From Actinomycetota bacterium (GTDB taxonomy: Bacteria > Actinomycetota > Actinomycetes > Mycobacteriales > Micromonosporaceae), in the NCBI GenBank assembly GCA_005885555.1, contig VAWN01000015.1, forward strand, positions 9,629-42,215: DNA of 32,587 nucleotides, in the 5' to 3' direction. This document shows, one piece after another, positions 1 through 7,332 of this stretch (position 1 is the first letter of the stretch; every line of letters begins with the position of its first letter). The notes under the pieces were generated by a model, which was not told where the DNA came from, searched no databases, and saw nothing but the letters and a program-made list of their open reading frames with translations. The position numbers and the translations under genes were made by a program.

Positions 1-234
1 AGGTATGCCCAGTCCATCGCAGATCATGCGGATGGTCCGGATGCCTGGCTCTGCGACGTGGCCGTTGAGCAGTCGGGAAATGTGCGGCTGGGACAGACCG
101 GTCGCTGATGCGATTGTCGCTCCTGAAGACCCGGTCTCTTGGATCACAAGGCGGAGCGCCGTCGACCAGTCGCCAAGGGCGAGAGCGCGACGGAACTCCG
201 GTTGTGCAATGACCTCCGCAGGGATCTCGATCAT
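1..234 (-). CDS. XRE-type helix-turn-helix regulator, N-terminal part (runs off left edge)
   Basis: Reading the minus strand from the ATG at 234-232 gives 78 uninterrupted codons to the window edge, so the C-terminus is missing. Residues about 36-60 form a classic lambda-repressor-like helix-turn-helix: GATIASATGLSQPHISRLLNG, with the recognition helix SQPHISRLLNG. It is followed by an acidic/hydrophobic helix (IRTIRMICDGLGIP) typical of XRE domains. The first 25 residues resemble the short leader of actinobacterial XRE regulators that carry a C-terminal sensor, but that sensor lies outside the window. The gene is divergent from the small ORF at 469, so it may control it and itself. Function beyond DNA binding cannot be stated. 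The HTH call is secure; the start is the only Met preceding the domain. Confidence 0.75.
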   Translation of the reverse strand, partial: MIEIPAEVIAQPEFRRALALGDWSTALRLVIQETGSSGATIASATGLSQPHISRLLNGHVAEPGIRTIRMICDGLGIP

Positions 235-409
235 TTGTCGGCTCTCTCGATGGACAGACTTTGCCCGCGTGGCCTCCACATTCTATGCAACTCGGCATGT
301 CGCCCGTCAGTCATGCATACCTGATTAGGTTCGACCGTCCGCAAGCCGCACGATCTCGATGTACTCCTTGGCGGTTCGCTGACATGGGTCCGTGTCGTCA
401 AGGTGGTGG

Positions 410-440
410 GCGTCCGGCCGCCCGTTGGACGGCCGGACGC
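410..440. promoter_or_regulatory. Perfect 11-bp inverted repeat (hairpin or operator)
   Basis: GCGTCCGGCCG at 410-420 is the exact reverse complement of CGGCCGGACGC at 430-440, around a 9-nt loop. It ends 28 bases before the ATG at 469 in the divergent region between the HTH gene and the small ORFs. There is no T-run, so a simple terminator is unlikely. An operator for the neighbouring HTH protein or a 5'-UTR structure are both possible. The rest of 235-409 holds no ORF I can support. Confidence 0.5.
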
Positions 441-468
441 GCGGTGCAGACCGACGCGGAGGGCAGTC

Positions 469-678
469 ATGGACGAGGACCGGGTGCCGATTGGTGTGGG
501 TGACGTGGTGGCGAGCGGACCTATGTCCCGGGAGGTGGCGTGCTGGTATGTGGAGCTGACTGATGGGCAGTTCCGGGCGTATCAGCACGCTAACGGCGCC
601 TGGTACCTGTACACAACCGATCCCGCCGGCCCGGCCTGCGGTGCCGCGTCGTTGACGCCGGTCGGGCCGCAGCCATGA
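469..678 (+). CDS. Small hypothetical protein (69 aa)
   Basis: The ATG at 469 is preceded by a good ribosome site (GGAGGG, about 5 bases upstream), which favours it over the in-frame ATG at 403 that lies before the hairpin. The protein begins MDEDRVPIGVGDVV, is acidic at the N-terminus and has Trp/Tyr-rich stretches (CWYVELTDGQF, GAWYLYTTDP), suggesting a small beta-barrel-like fold. That is inference from composition only. I do not recognise the family. The stop overlaps the next ATG (ATGA at 675-678), so the two are probably translated together. Confidence 0.55.
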   Translation: MDEDRVPIGVGDVVASGPMSREVACWYVELTDGQFRAYQHANGAWYLYTTDPAGPACGAASLTPVGPQP

Positions 679-1064
679 CCGGGGGTGGCGGGTTCGTGTG
701 CTGTATCGAGTTCATAGGTGAATCGTGTTGCGGCCCGGGCACCGCGTTGACCGTGGGCGCGCTCCGCGGCTGCTGGGCAGACCTTGACGACGGAGCGTCG
801 ATCCTGGTGGCGCACAACGGTTCGCAGGCGAACTGGGTGCAACGCGTCGACGTCCTCGCCACCCCGGCCGGGTTGCTGGTGGCCCGCCTGTACGCGCCGT
901 ACGCCAAACAGGCCCAGCCGGCGCCCGGTACCCGCTGGTCACCGGCCACCGTAATCGGCAACACCGGACCGTCGCGTACCCCGCGGCTACCAGAGGGTCA
1001 AGGAGTGGCGGAAGATGGCGGCGAGGTCGGCCTCGCCGGCTGGGCGGGGCGCGGTCGCCAGTAG
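675..1064 (+). CDS. Hypothetical protein (129 aa), translationally coupled to the preceding ORF
   Basis: It starts at the ATG inside the ATGA overlap with the preceding small ORF. The N-terminal half (about residues 1-95) has balanced composition: it includes a Cys-rich opening (FVCCIEF, GESCCG) and segments that look like genuine protein, such as ILVAHNGSQANWVQRVDVLATPAG. The last roughly 26 residues (987-1064) lie antisense to the 3' end of the iron alcohol dehydrogenase gene and look like shadow sequence (GEVGLAGWAGRGRQ). The native stop may therefore have been lost, or the tail is simply non-conserved. No family recognised. Confidence 0.45.
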   Translation: MTGGGGFVCCIEFIGESCCGPGTALTVGALRGCWADLDDGASILVAHNGSQANWVQRVDVLATPAGLLVARLYAPYAKQAQPAPGTRWSPATVIGNTGPSRTPRLPEGQGVAEDGGEVGLAGWAGRGRQ

Positions 1065-2282
1065 CCGCTGCTGCTTGAGCGCACCGGCCACGAGAGTGTC
1101 CACATCGGACTCGGTGTACCCGACCGCGCCGATCCCGTTCGGCATGCCGATGTCACGCATCAACGCGACGAGCGTGGCGGGCAGCCGCTCGGCGGGTTCG
1201 AGAGCCGCGGGTTCGAGATCCGCGGGATCGCCGGTCGCGTCGGCGCCGCCGAGCAACGACGCCGCCCGCAGATGGCGCGCCGGATCGGCCGGGAACGTGA
1301 AGCGAAACGCCTCCGGTGCGGTGAGCGCGACCGCCATGCCGTGCGGCACCAGCGGTGCGTCGGGGTACCCGGGCGGGCGGAACTCCTTGACACCGCCGGC
1401 GATCGGGTACGCGTCGGCGTGCGGGATGTGTACGCCGGCGTTGCCGAAACCCATACCGGCGAACGTCGCCGCGAGCGCGAGGTCGGTGCGGGCGGACAGG
1501 TCGGCGCCGTCGCGCACCGCCTTGCGCAGTGCGCCGGACAGCAACGCGAGCGCCCGTTCGGAGAACATGTCCGCGACCGGGTTCGCGCCGCAGTACGGTA
1601 CCCGACGCTCCGGCGCCTTGCGGTCGAAGGCGGTGTACGGCTTGGCGGTGTAGCTTTCCAGCGCGTGGCACAGGATGTCCAGCCCGGCGCAGGCGGTCAC
1701 CTCGGCCGGCTGGGTCAGGGTCAGCAAGGGATCGACGACGGCAAGTGTCGGGCGCAGCGCGGTGTGGCTGATGCCGGTCTTCACCTTCAGGTCCAGCACG
1801 TCGAGCACGCAGATCGTGGTGCTCTCCGAACCGGTACCGGTTGTCGTGGGTACCGCGACCAGCGGCCGCAGCGGCTGTTCCGGTGCCCGACCGCCACCGA
1901 CCGGCGGGTTGACGTAGTCCATCAGGTCGCCCGGGTTCGTGGTGAGCAGGTTGACCGCCTTGGCGGTGTCGATGCTCGATCCGCCGCCGACCGCGACGAA
2001 CGCGTCCCACGGGCCGTCCGCGCGCGCCGCTTCGACGGCGTGGCGCAACGAGACGTCGGTCGGCTCCACGTGAACCTCGGTGAACAGGTGCGCGTGGACA
2101 CGGTACCCCCGGATTGCGTCGACAACCCGCTGCGGCCCGCCCGCAGCGGCCACCCCCGGATCGGTGATGACCAGCACGCGGCTGGCGCCGTACCGGCTGA
2201 CGTCGAACCCGATCTCGTCGGCGGCCCCCGGCCCGAACTTGAGGTCCGGCGCGCCATAGGTGAACACGGTCTCAGCGGTCAC
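987..2282 (-). CDS. Iron-containing alcohol dehydrogenase, hydroxyacid-oxoacid transhydrogenase-like
   Basis: This 431-residue protein starts at a GTG (2282-2280) that overlaps the end of the upstream thioesterase gene by 11 bases. It has the group III metal-dependent dehydrogenase signature: nucleotide site GGGSSIDTAK (residues 99-108), TTTGTGSE (146-153), and metal ligands that should be Asp202, His206, His288 and His314. The insertion SYTAKPYTAFDRKAPERR followed by YCGANPVAD is characteristic of the ADHFE1/HOT branch, which couples oxidation of a 4- or other hydroxyacid to reduction of 2-oxoglutarate with bound NAD. Length also fits that branch better than maleylacetate reductase (about 350 aa). 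The operon carries a hydroxyquinol-type dioxygenase, whose product would be maleylacetate. A role in reducing that oxo-acid is a reasonable inference, not proven. Confidence 0.85.
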   Translation of the reverse strand: MTAETVFTYGAPDLKFGPGAADEIGFDVSRYGASRVLVITDPGVAAAGGPQRVVDAIRGYRVHAHLFTEVHVEPTDVSLRHAVEAARADGPWDAFVAVGGGSSIDTAKAVNLLTTNPGDLMDYVNPPVGGGRAPEQPLRPLVAVPTTTGTGSESTTICVLDVLDLKVKTGISHTALRPTLAVVDPLLTLTQPAEVTACAGLDILCHALESYTAKPYTAFDRKAPERRVPYCGANPVADMFSERALALLSGALRKAVRDGADLSARTDLALAATFAGMGFGNAGVHIPHADAYPIAGGVKEFRPPGYPDAPLVPHGMAVALTAPEAFRFTFPADPARHLRAASLLGGADATGDPADLEPAALEPAERLPATLVALMRDIGMPNGIGAVGYTESDVDTLVAGALKQQRLLATAPRPAGEADLAAIFRHSLTLW

Positions 2283-2724
2283 CGGTGTCTCCCTTCGCGA
2301 GCGGGGCGAGTACCGCGCGGATCTCGTCGGGCACCGGGACCGGCCGGCGGGAGGTCGCGTCGACGTAGACGTGCACGAAGCGGCCGACCGCGGCCGGTGC
2401 CGGCGCGCGCGGCGCGAACAGGGCGAGGCGGTACACGACGCTGGTGTCGCCCAACCGTTCCAGCCCGATGCCGGCGGTGACGACGTCGGGGAAGCGCAGT
2501 TCGGCGAAGTACCGGCACGACGTCTCGACCACCACGCCGATCGCCGGCAGGGTGCGGATGTCGCGGCCGGTCGCCTCGATGAGCCAGCCGTTGACCGCGG
2601 TGTCGAACATCAGGTAGTGCACGACGTTGTTGACGTGGCCGTACACGTCCTCGTCCGACCACCGGGTGGGTAGCTCGCGGTGCACCGGGAAGTCGTTGCG
2701 GCGCAACGCCTGCGGGTCGGTCAC
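2272..2724 (-). CDS. Hotdog-fold acyl-CoA thioesterase (4HBT family)
   Basis: A 150-residue protein whose GTG start (2724-2722) overlaps the stop of the PPOX gene by GTGA. The 4-hydroxybenzoyl-CoA thioesterase motif is clear: RWSDEDVYGHVNNVVHYLMFD (residues 21-41), with Asp24/Asp26 as candidate nucleophile/base and GHVNN at 29-33. It is the usual single-hotdog length and would act as a homo-oligomer hydrolysing a small acyl- or aryl-CoA in the cytosol. Substrate is unknown. Its place between an F420/PPOX enzyme and an iron dehydrogenase suggests release of an intermediate in the same catabolic route. Confidence 0.85.
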   Translation of the reverse strand: MTDPQALRRNDFPVHRELPTRWSDEDVYGHVNNVVHYLMFDTAVNGWLIEATGRDIRTLPAIGVVVETSCRYFAELRFPDVVTAGIGLERLGDTSVVYRLALFAPRAPAPAAVGRFVHVYVDATSRRPVPVPDEIRAVLAPLAKGDTGDR

Positions 2725-3128
2725 CGCTGGACCGTGCGGGAGCTGCCGTACGGCGGCGCGTCCGGGTCGATGCCCCAGGAGCGGATGCGGCGCGGGTGGA
2801 TCCGGATCAGCTCGCGGCTGAACCCGGGCCGGGGCGGCTCCTGGTCGGTCAGTGCCTCGGCGTCGCCGCGAATCTCGATGCCGCGTACCCGCCACGGCTG
2901 CACCGAGGCGATGTCGTCGACCACGAACGACACCTTCGGATGCTGGCGGACGCTGGCGAACTTGCGGCTGGTGCCCATCGCCATCCCGCCGATGTCGATC
3001 GTGCCGCGCTCGGCGTCGACGAAGAAACCGACCGGGCTGTTCTGCGGGTACCCGTCGGGGGCCAGCGTGGCGAGGCGACCGAGCAGCTGGGCGGCGAGAT
3101 ACTCCAGTTCGAGCTTGGTGAACGTCAT
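2721..3128 (-). CDS. PPOX-class F420-dependent enzyme (pyridoxamine-oxidase-like fold)
   Basis: A split-barrel flavin/F420 protein of about 135 residues. The opening MTFTKLELEYLAAQLLGRLATLAPDG and the later GTIDIGGMAMGTSRKFASV and HPKVSFVVDD blocks match the actinobacterial PPOX-class probable F420-dependent subfamily, including the strand that contacts cofactor phosphate (RKFASVRQHPKV). An in-frame ATG four codons earlier (3140) is an alternative start. I prefer 3128 because the family normally begins there; neither has a strong ribosome site. The gap to the upstream dioxygenase is 21 bases, and the stop overlaps the thioesterase GTG. It probably reduces or oxidises an unsaturated intermediate using reduced F420, but the substrate cannot be read from sequence. 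Confidence 0.8.
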   Translation of the reverse strand: MTFTKLELEYLAAQLLGRLATLAPDGYPQNSPVGFFVDAERGTIDIGGMAMGTSRKFASVRQHPKVSFVVDDIASVQPWRVRGIEIRGDAEALTDQEPPRPGFSRELIRIHPRRIRSWGIDPDAPPYGSSRTVQR

Positions 3129-3149
3129 GGACCCAAGCATGCCGCCCGG

Positions 3150-3986
3150 TCAGCGGCGGCGCAGCACGATGTCGAAGTGCACGGTGCGGTACGGGTCGGG
3201 TCCGTCGACTCGCCGGAACTCGCGCACCAGGCTCGCCTTGACCCCGAAGACCGCGTCGGAGTCCAGGTACGGGCTGTCGGCGACGAACAGGTGCGTGGCC
3301 ACCGGGTGGTACCCGTCGGCGCCGACGAGGAAGTGGATGTGCGCCGGGCGGTACGGGTGGCGGCCGGTGGCGCGCAGCAGTTCGCCGACCGGGCCGTCGG
3401 TGGGGATGGGGTAGTAGCGGGGAACCACGGTGCGGAACCGGAACCCGCCGTCGGCGTCGGTCCGGAACAGGCCGCGCAGGTTGCGCTCCGGCTGGATGCC
3501 CGGCTGCTGCACGTCGTAGTACCCGTCGGCGCTGGCCTGCCAGACGTCGACCGTCGCGCCGGCCAGACCGGCGCCGTCGGCGTCGCGCACGCTTCCGGTG
3601 ACCAGGCACGGTTCGCCGCGGCCGTCGAGCGCGATGGTGTCGCCCAGTTCCCGGGGTGGCGACTCGACCTGATGGAACGGGCCGAGCACGGTCGCTTCGG
3701 TCTCGCCGCCGCCGGTGCGGTTGGCGACGGTCTCCACGAGCATCGAGATGCCCAGCACGTCGGAGAGCAGGATCATCTCCTGCCGCTGGTCGTCGCTGAA
3801 CCGCCCGACCCGGGTGAGGAAGTCGACGGCCGCCGCCCACTCCTCGTGGGTGAGCCCGACCTCGCGGACGAACGCGTGCAGGTGCCGTACCAGGCCGGTG
3901 AGCAACCGGCGCAGCCGCTCGTCGCCGGCGAAGCTCGCGGCCACGACCTCGGCCGACCGCTCCTCGGTGAACGCGTCGCCGCCCAT
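3150..3986 (-). CDS. Intradiol ring-cleavage dioxygenase, hydroxyquinol 1,2-dioxygenase type
   Basis: The 278-residue protein has an N-terminal alpha-helical dioxygenase domain (about residues 15-85, including LSDVLGISMLVETVANR) and a beta-sandwich catalytic domain. Ferric ligands are visible: Tyr157 (ADGYYDVQ), Tyr192 (VVPRYYPIPTDGPVG), His216 and His218 (RPAHIHF). The runs TEATVLGPF, RATGRHPYRPAHIHF and YLDSDAVFGVK are those of hydroxyquinol 1,2-dioxygenases rather than catechol enzymes. These open 1,2,4-trihydroxybenzene to maleylacetate. The ATG (3986-3984) shares one base with the stop of the upstream surface-protein gene (TGATG), indicating coupled translation. No hydroxyquinol-forming monooxygenase is present, so the source of substrate is unclear. 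Confidence 0.88.
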   Translation of the reverse strand: MGGDAFTEERSAEVVAASFAGDERLRRLLTGLVRHLHAFVREVGLTHEEWAAAVDFLTRVGRFSDDQRQEMILLSDVLGISMLVETVANRTGGGETEATVLGPFHQVESPPRELGDTIALDGRGEPCLVTGSVRDADGAGLAGATVDVWQASADGYYDVQQPGIQPERNLRGLFRTDADGGFRFRTVVPRYYPIPTDGPVGELLRATGRHPYRPAHIHFLVGADGYHPVATHLFVADSPYLDSDAVFGVKASLVREFRRVDGPDPYRTVHFDIVLRRR

Positions 3987-6436
3987 CAGGTCAGCATCGG
4001 GCGGCCGCGGCCCGGGCGCAAGCGCCCGGCACGCGGCCGCCGGCTGCGCCTGACCTCCGCGGTACCCGGCCCGACCGCGGCCGCCCGCGCAAATCCCTGG
4101 TTGGAGAAGTCCGTCGACACGCTGTGGTTGGTGTCCATGGTCAGCGTGCAGGACGTGTTCGTGCCGCTGCCCGCGCAGTCGCCGCCCCAGCCGGAGAAGT
4201 TCAGGCCGTTGTCGACCTCGGTGAGGGTGACCGAGACTCCGGCGTTGAGCGTGAAGACGCAGTGGGTGTGGCAGAACTGGCCGGTGGACGTCCTGATGCC
4301 GGTACCGTCGTTGAGCTCGAACGGCTGGTTGTCGAGGGTGAGCGTTTTCGTCACCCGCTTGAAGCGCACCGACGCGGTGCGGTTGCCGGACATGGTCAGG
4401 TCACAGGTGGTACCGGCACCGCCGCAGTTGCCGCCCCAGCTGGCGACGACGAAGTTGTTGTCGGGGATTGCGGTCAGCGTGACGGCCTCGTCCTGGTTGA
4501 AGGTGGCGCTGCAGGCACCCGGGCAGTCGATGCCGTTCGGTCCGGTGACGTGACCGTTGGCCGGCGCGGCCACGGTCAACTTCGGCCGGGGCGGCGGCTG
4601 CGGCGGGCCGAAGGTCGCCGAGACGGTGTGGTTCGTGGTCATCGTGACCGTGCATGTGGTGCCGGGCGCGGTGCCGCCGCAGTCGTTGCCCCAGCCGGTC
4701 TGCACGTTGCCGTTGTCGGCCGTCGTGCTCAGCGGGGCCGGCACCCCCGGGTCGAAGTCGGCGCTGCATTTGCCCGGACAGTTGATGCCGTTGGGTCCGG
4801 TGATGTGACCGCCGCTCGGGGGCACCACCGTGAGCACCGGCCGGGTGACCGGACGGTCGGACACGGTGACGGTCCGGATGGCGCTGGCGGTCGCCCCGTC
4901 CGGGAACGTGGCCACGACCCGGACGTGGTACTCGCGGGCGGTGTCCCACTGGTGCCTCGGCTTGAGCTGCTCGCTGGTCTGCGCGTCGTCGAAGTCCCAG
5001 TGCGTGGCGACGGGTTGCGGGCCGCCGTCCTTCGGGTTGAACGCCTCCAGGGACACCGGGTCACCGACGAACGGCGTGCCGTTGGACACGCTGATGTCCA
5101 CCGAGTTGCCCGGGGGCGGTGGCTGCGGGTTCGGGTCGCCCTGGCCCGGCGGCGGGTCCGGCTGGCCGGGCTGCTTGGGCTGGTCGGGTTGCTTCGGCTG
5201 CTCCGGTTGCTTGGGCTGGTCGGGCTTCTTCGGGTGGTCGGGCGGTGACTGCGGTCCGGCGGTACCGTTGTCCCCGCGCTCGGATCCCTTGTCGTACTTG
5301 TCGACCTTCCGTACCGTGCCGTCGAGCTCGATCACCCCGGCCGCCGCGCTGTCCGGGTCGTTGAAGAACACGATGCCGTCGCGGGTGAGCAACTGGAACT
5401 GCGCGGCCCGGTCGAGGACGCGCGGCTGCGCCAGTACCCGGGAGGTGCGCAGGTCGACGATCCACACCTGGCCGGTCGTGAAGTCGGGGACGAAGACCCG
5501 GTCGCTGGCCTCGACCGCCGCGCCCAGCCTGCTGCTGCCGCTGCCCAGCGCGACCGCGGTACCGCAGCCGTCGGCGTCGAGGTCGCACACGTCCAGTACC
5601 CCCCGGTCGGCCACGATGTACAGCCGCGGATCGTGCGGTGAACCGCTGATCTGCACCGTGTCGTCGGGCCGCAGGTCCAGCGCGACCGGGTGCCGTGGGG
5701 TACCGGTGTCCGGGTCGAAGGCGGTCGCGGTGCGGTGCTTGACGTCGACCACCACCGGGGTACCGGCGGCGATGGTGAGCAGGCCGCCACCCGGCCCGGT
5801 GCCCGACGGCCGGCTGTGCCGCTTCCCGTCGCGCAGCCAGACCAGGTCACCGCTGGCCGCGTCGAGTACCCACAGCCGCCCGGCGTCGTCCAGGCCCGTC
5901 GCGTCGGTGCTGATCTGTGCGGCCAGCGGCACCGACCGGCCGCGGGTGGCCAGCGTCACCGGGTCGGCACCGGTCAGCACGCCGCGCCGGGTGTCCAGCA
6001 CGTACAACGACCCGTGGCCGGCGAACGCGCGCAACCCGTCGCCCGCGTCGGGCAGCGGGGTCGCCGGCGCGGTCACGTCGTGCGTGGCACCGTCGACCCG
6101 TCGCACGGTTCCGGCCGTGCGGTTCACCGCGTAGGCGGTCGCCCCCTCCTGTACCGCATCGAGCTTGTCGCCCGCCGGTGCGGTCCGCACCCGCGCGACC
6201 ACCTCCGCCGACGACCCGTCCAGCAGGGTCAGCTGCCCCACCTGGGTGGAACTGAGCCAGGCGGCGCCGAAGAGCAGGTTGGGCCGCTGCGCCGGGTACC
6301 CGTTGTGTACGCCGAGCAGCACCAGCGCCGCGACCACCGCCAGTGTGGTCGCAGCGCTGGCCACCCGCCGGACCGTCCCGCGTGCCCGCGGGCGGGCGCG
6401 CAGGGTCGGCGTTCCCCCTGTCGGTTGCACCGACAT
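3986..6436 (-). CDS. Membrane-anchored surface protein: beta-propeller, Pro/Gln linker, PKD, three InlB-like repeats
   Basis: The start at 6436 is chosen over longer frames because a strong ribosome site (GGGAGG) lies 5 bases upstream. The 816-residue product has an Arg-rich cytoplasmic leader and one membrane helix (about residues 28-44, TTLAVVAALVLLGV), so it is a type II anchored or signal-anchored protein. Residues about 50-390 are YVTN/NHL-like propeller repeats (TVRRVDGATHDVT, RLWVLDAASGDLVWL). Residues 395-445 form a hydrophilic (D/E)QPKQ-repeat spacer, about 450-530 a PKD domain (THWDFDDAQTS), and about 536-780 three divergent InlB/Listeria-type repeats with GWG.DC / ASWGGNC / GWGGDC cores and paired Cys that probably form disulphides outside the cell. 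The last about 35 residues are Arg-rich. Its linkage to cytosolic catabolic genes is unexpected. Confidence 0.8.
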   Translation of the reverse strand: MSVQPTGGTPTLRARPRARGTVRRVASAATTLAVVAALVLLGVHNGYPAQRPNLLFGAAWLSSTQVGQLTLLDGSSAEVVARVRTAPAGDKLDAVQEGATAYAVNRTAGTVRRVDGATHDVTAPATPLPDAGDGLRAFAGHGSLYVLDTRRGVLTGADPVTLATRGRSVPLAAQISTDATGLDDAGRLWVLDAASGDLVWLRDGKRHSRPSGTGPGGGLLTIAAGTPVVVDVKHRTATAFDPDTGTPRHPVALDLRPDDTVQISGSPHDPRLYIVADRGVLDVCDLDADGCGTAVALGSGSSRLGAAVEASDRVFVPDFTTGQVWIVDLRTSRVLAQPRVLDRAAQFQLLTRDGIVFFNDPDSAAAGVIELDGTVRKVDKYDKGSERGDNGTAGPQSPPDHPKKPDQPKQPEQPKQPDQPKQPGQPDPPPGQGDPNPQPPPPGNSVDISVSNGTPFVGDPVSLEAFNPKDGGPQPVATHWDFDDAQTSEQLKPRHQWDTAREYHVRVVATFPDGATASAIRTVTVSDRPVTRPVLTVVPPSGGHITGPNGINCPGKCSADFDPGVPAPLSTTADNGNVQTGWGNDCGGTAPGTTCTVTMTTNHTVSATFGPPQPPPRPKLTVAAPANGHVTGPNGIDCPGACSATFNQDEAVTLTAIPDNNFVVASWGGNCGGAGTTCDLTMSGNRTASVRFKRVTKTLTLDNQPFELNDGTGIRTSTGQFCHTHCVFTLNAGVSVTLTEVDNGLNFSGWGGDCAGSGTNTSCTLTMDTNHSVSTDFSNQGFARAAAVGPGTAEVRRSRRPRAGRLRPGRGRPMLT
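5169..5240. repeat. Four tandem 18-bp units coding the (D/E)QPKQP spacer
   Basis: Four consecutive 18-base units begin at 5169, 5187, 5205 and 5223. They are related to GGTTGCTTGGGCTGGTCG and on the minus strand encode hexapeptides of the DQPKQP/EQPKQP type. Units 1 and 3 are nearly identical; units 2 and 4 have diverged. They form the hydrophilic stalk between the propeller and the PKD domain. Slippage here would change stalk length without breaking frame. Confidence 0.8.
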
Positions 6437-6526
6437 GATCCCTCCCCGCGACCCGCGCGACGCGTACCAGGTCCCCACCCCACGTCGGCACCGGTCGATG
6501 AGATCAGTGTGCTCGGGTCGCGCAAG

Positions 6527-6580
6527 TCCGGACAAGGCGCCTTCCGGAAAACCCCACCAAGGTCGGGCCGAAGGTCGGGC
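6527..6580. promoter_or_regulatory. Divergent control region: palindrome plus direct repeats
   Basis: The 200-base gap 6437-6636 separates the minus-strand surface-protein operon from the plus-strand phosphopantetheinyl transferase. It contains AAGGCGCCTT (6534-6543), a perfect 10-bp palindrome flanked by TCCGG and CCGGA (6527-6548), followed by two copies of AAGGTCGGGC at 6559-6568 and 6571-6580. These look like a regulator target, but no regulator is encoded next to it. Promoter elements are not identifiable with confidence. Confidence 0.3.
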
Positions 6581-6636
6581 CCCCAAGGTGCCGATCGGCC
6601 GGGGCCGGCCGGCCGGTACGGGGGCAGAATCGGGGT

Positions 6637-7332
6637 ATGCGATGGCTCGCGCGCAACGAGTACGCGCTGCCCGCCGACCCGGGTTGGCTGAGCCGGTACG
6701 AGGCGGAGCGGGCCGCGGGGTACCGGTTCCCCAAGCGGCGCGCCGAGTACCTGCTGCGCCGGTACACCGCCAAGCAGGCGGTCGCGGCGGCCACCGGGCT
6801 GCCGGTGGACCTCGCCTCGCTGGCCCGCGTCGAGATCCGCAACGCGCCGTCGGGGGCGCCGTACGCCGTCGTGCACGGTACCCCGGCCGGCGTCGCGTTG
6901 TCGCTCACCGACCGGGCCGGGTGGGCGGTGTGTGTGGTCGGCACCGGTACCGTCGGCTGCGACCTGGAGCTGGTCGAACCGCGCAGCGCGGGGTTCGTGC
7001 ACGACTTCCTCACCCGCGCGGAGCGCGACCGGGTGGCCCGCTCCGCCGACCCCGATGCCGCGGCGAACCTGTTCTGGTCGGCCAAGGAGAGCGCGCTGAA
7101 GGTGCTGCGGACCGGGCTGCGCCGGGACACCCGCAGCGTGGAAATCACCATCCACAGTGGACAGATGAACGGCTGGGCGCCGCTCGACGTCGTGGGTGTC
7201 GAGGGCGAGTCGTTCGCCGGATGGTGGCGGCGCTACGGCCGTTTCCTCCTCACGGTTGTCGGTTCGGTGGTGGACTCGCCGCCGGTACCGCTGGAGCGTC
7301 CTGCGCCATTCCCCGTTCCAGCGCGTCGATGA
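6637..7332 (+). CDS. Sfp-type 4'-phosphopantetheinyl transferase
   Basis: A 231-residue protein with the two hallmarks of the Sfp/AcpS-like superfamily: VGCDLELV (Asp109, Glu111; Mg2+ ligands) and FWSAKESALKVL (Trp147, Lys150, Glu151). These enzymes move phosphopantetheine from CoA to a carrier-protein side chain. The SxS/HSG block that usually precedes the first motif reads SLTDRAGWAVCV here. Its 3' end overlaps the carboxylase gene tail to tail by 83 bases, placing it beside the megasynthase operon whose carrier domain it probably serves. The start ATG follows a G-rich stretch (CGGGGT), which is weak but adequate. The last 35 or so residues, in the overlap, are Pro-rich and probably unstructured. 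Confidence 0.88.
   Translation: MRWLARNEYALPADPGWLSRYEAERAAGYRFPKRRAEYLLRRYTAKQAVAAATGLPVDLASLARVEIRNAPSGAPYAVVHGTPAGVALSLTDRAGWAVCVVGTGTVGCDLELVEPRSAGFVHDFLTRAERDRVARSADPDAAANLFWSAKESALKVLRTGLRRDTRSVEITIHSGQMNGWAPLDVVGVEGESFAGWWRRYGRFLLTVVGSVVDSPPVPLERPAPFPVPARR

Noticed and set aside
2796-4553. Plus-strand open frame of 585 codons opposite the dioxygenase and surface protein
   Set aside because: Low-complexity antisense shadow crossing two real genes.
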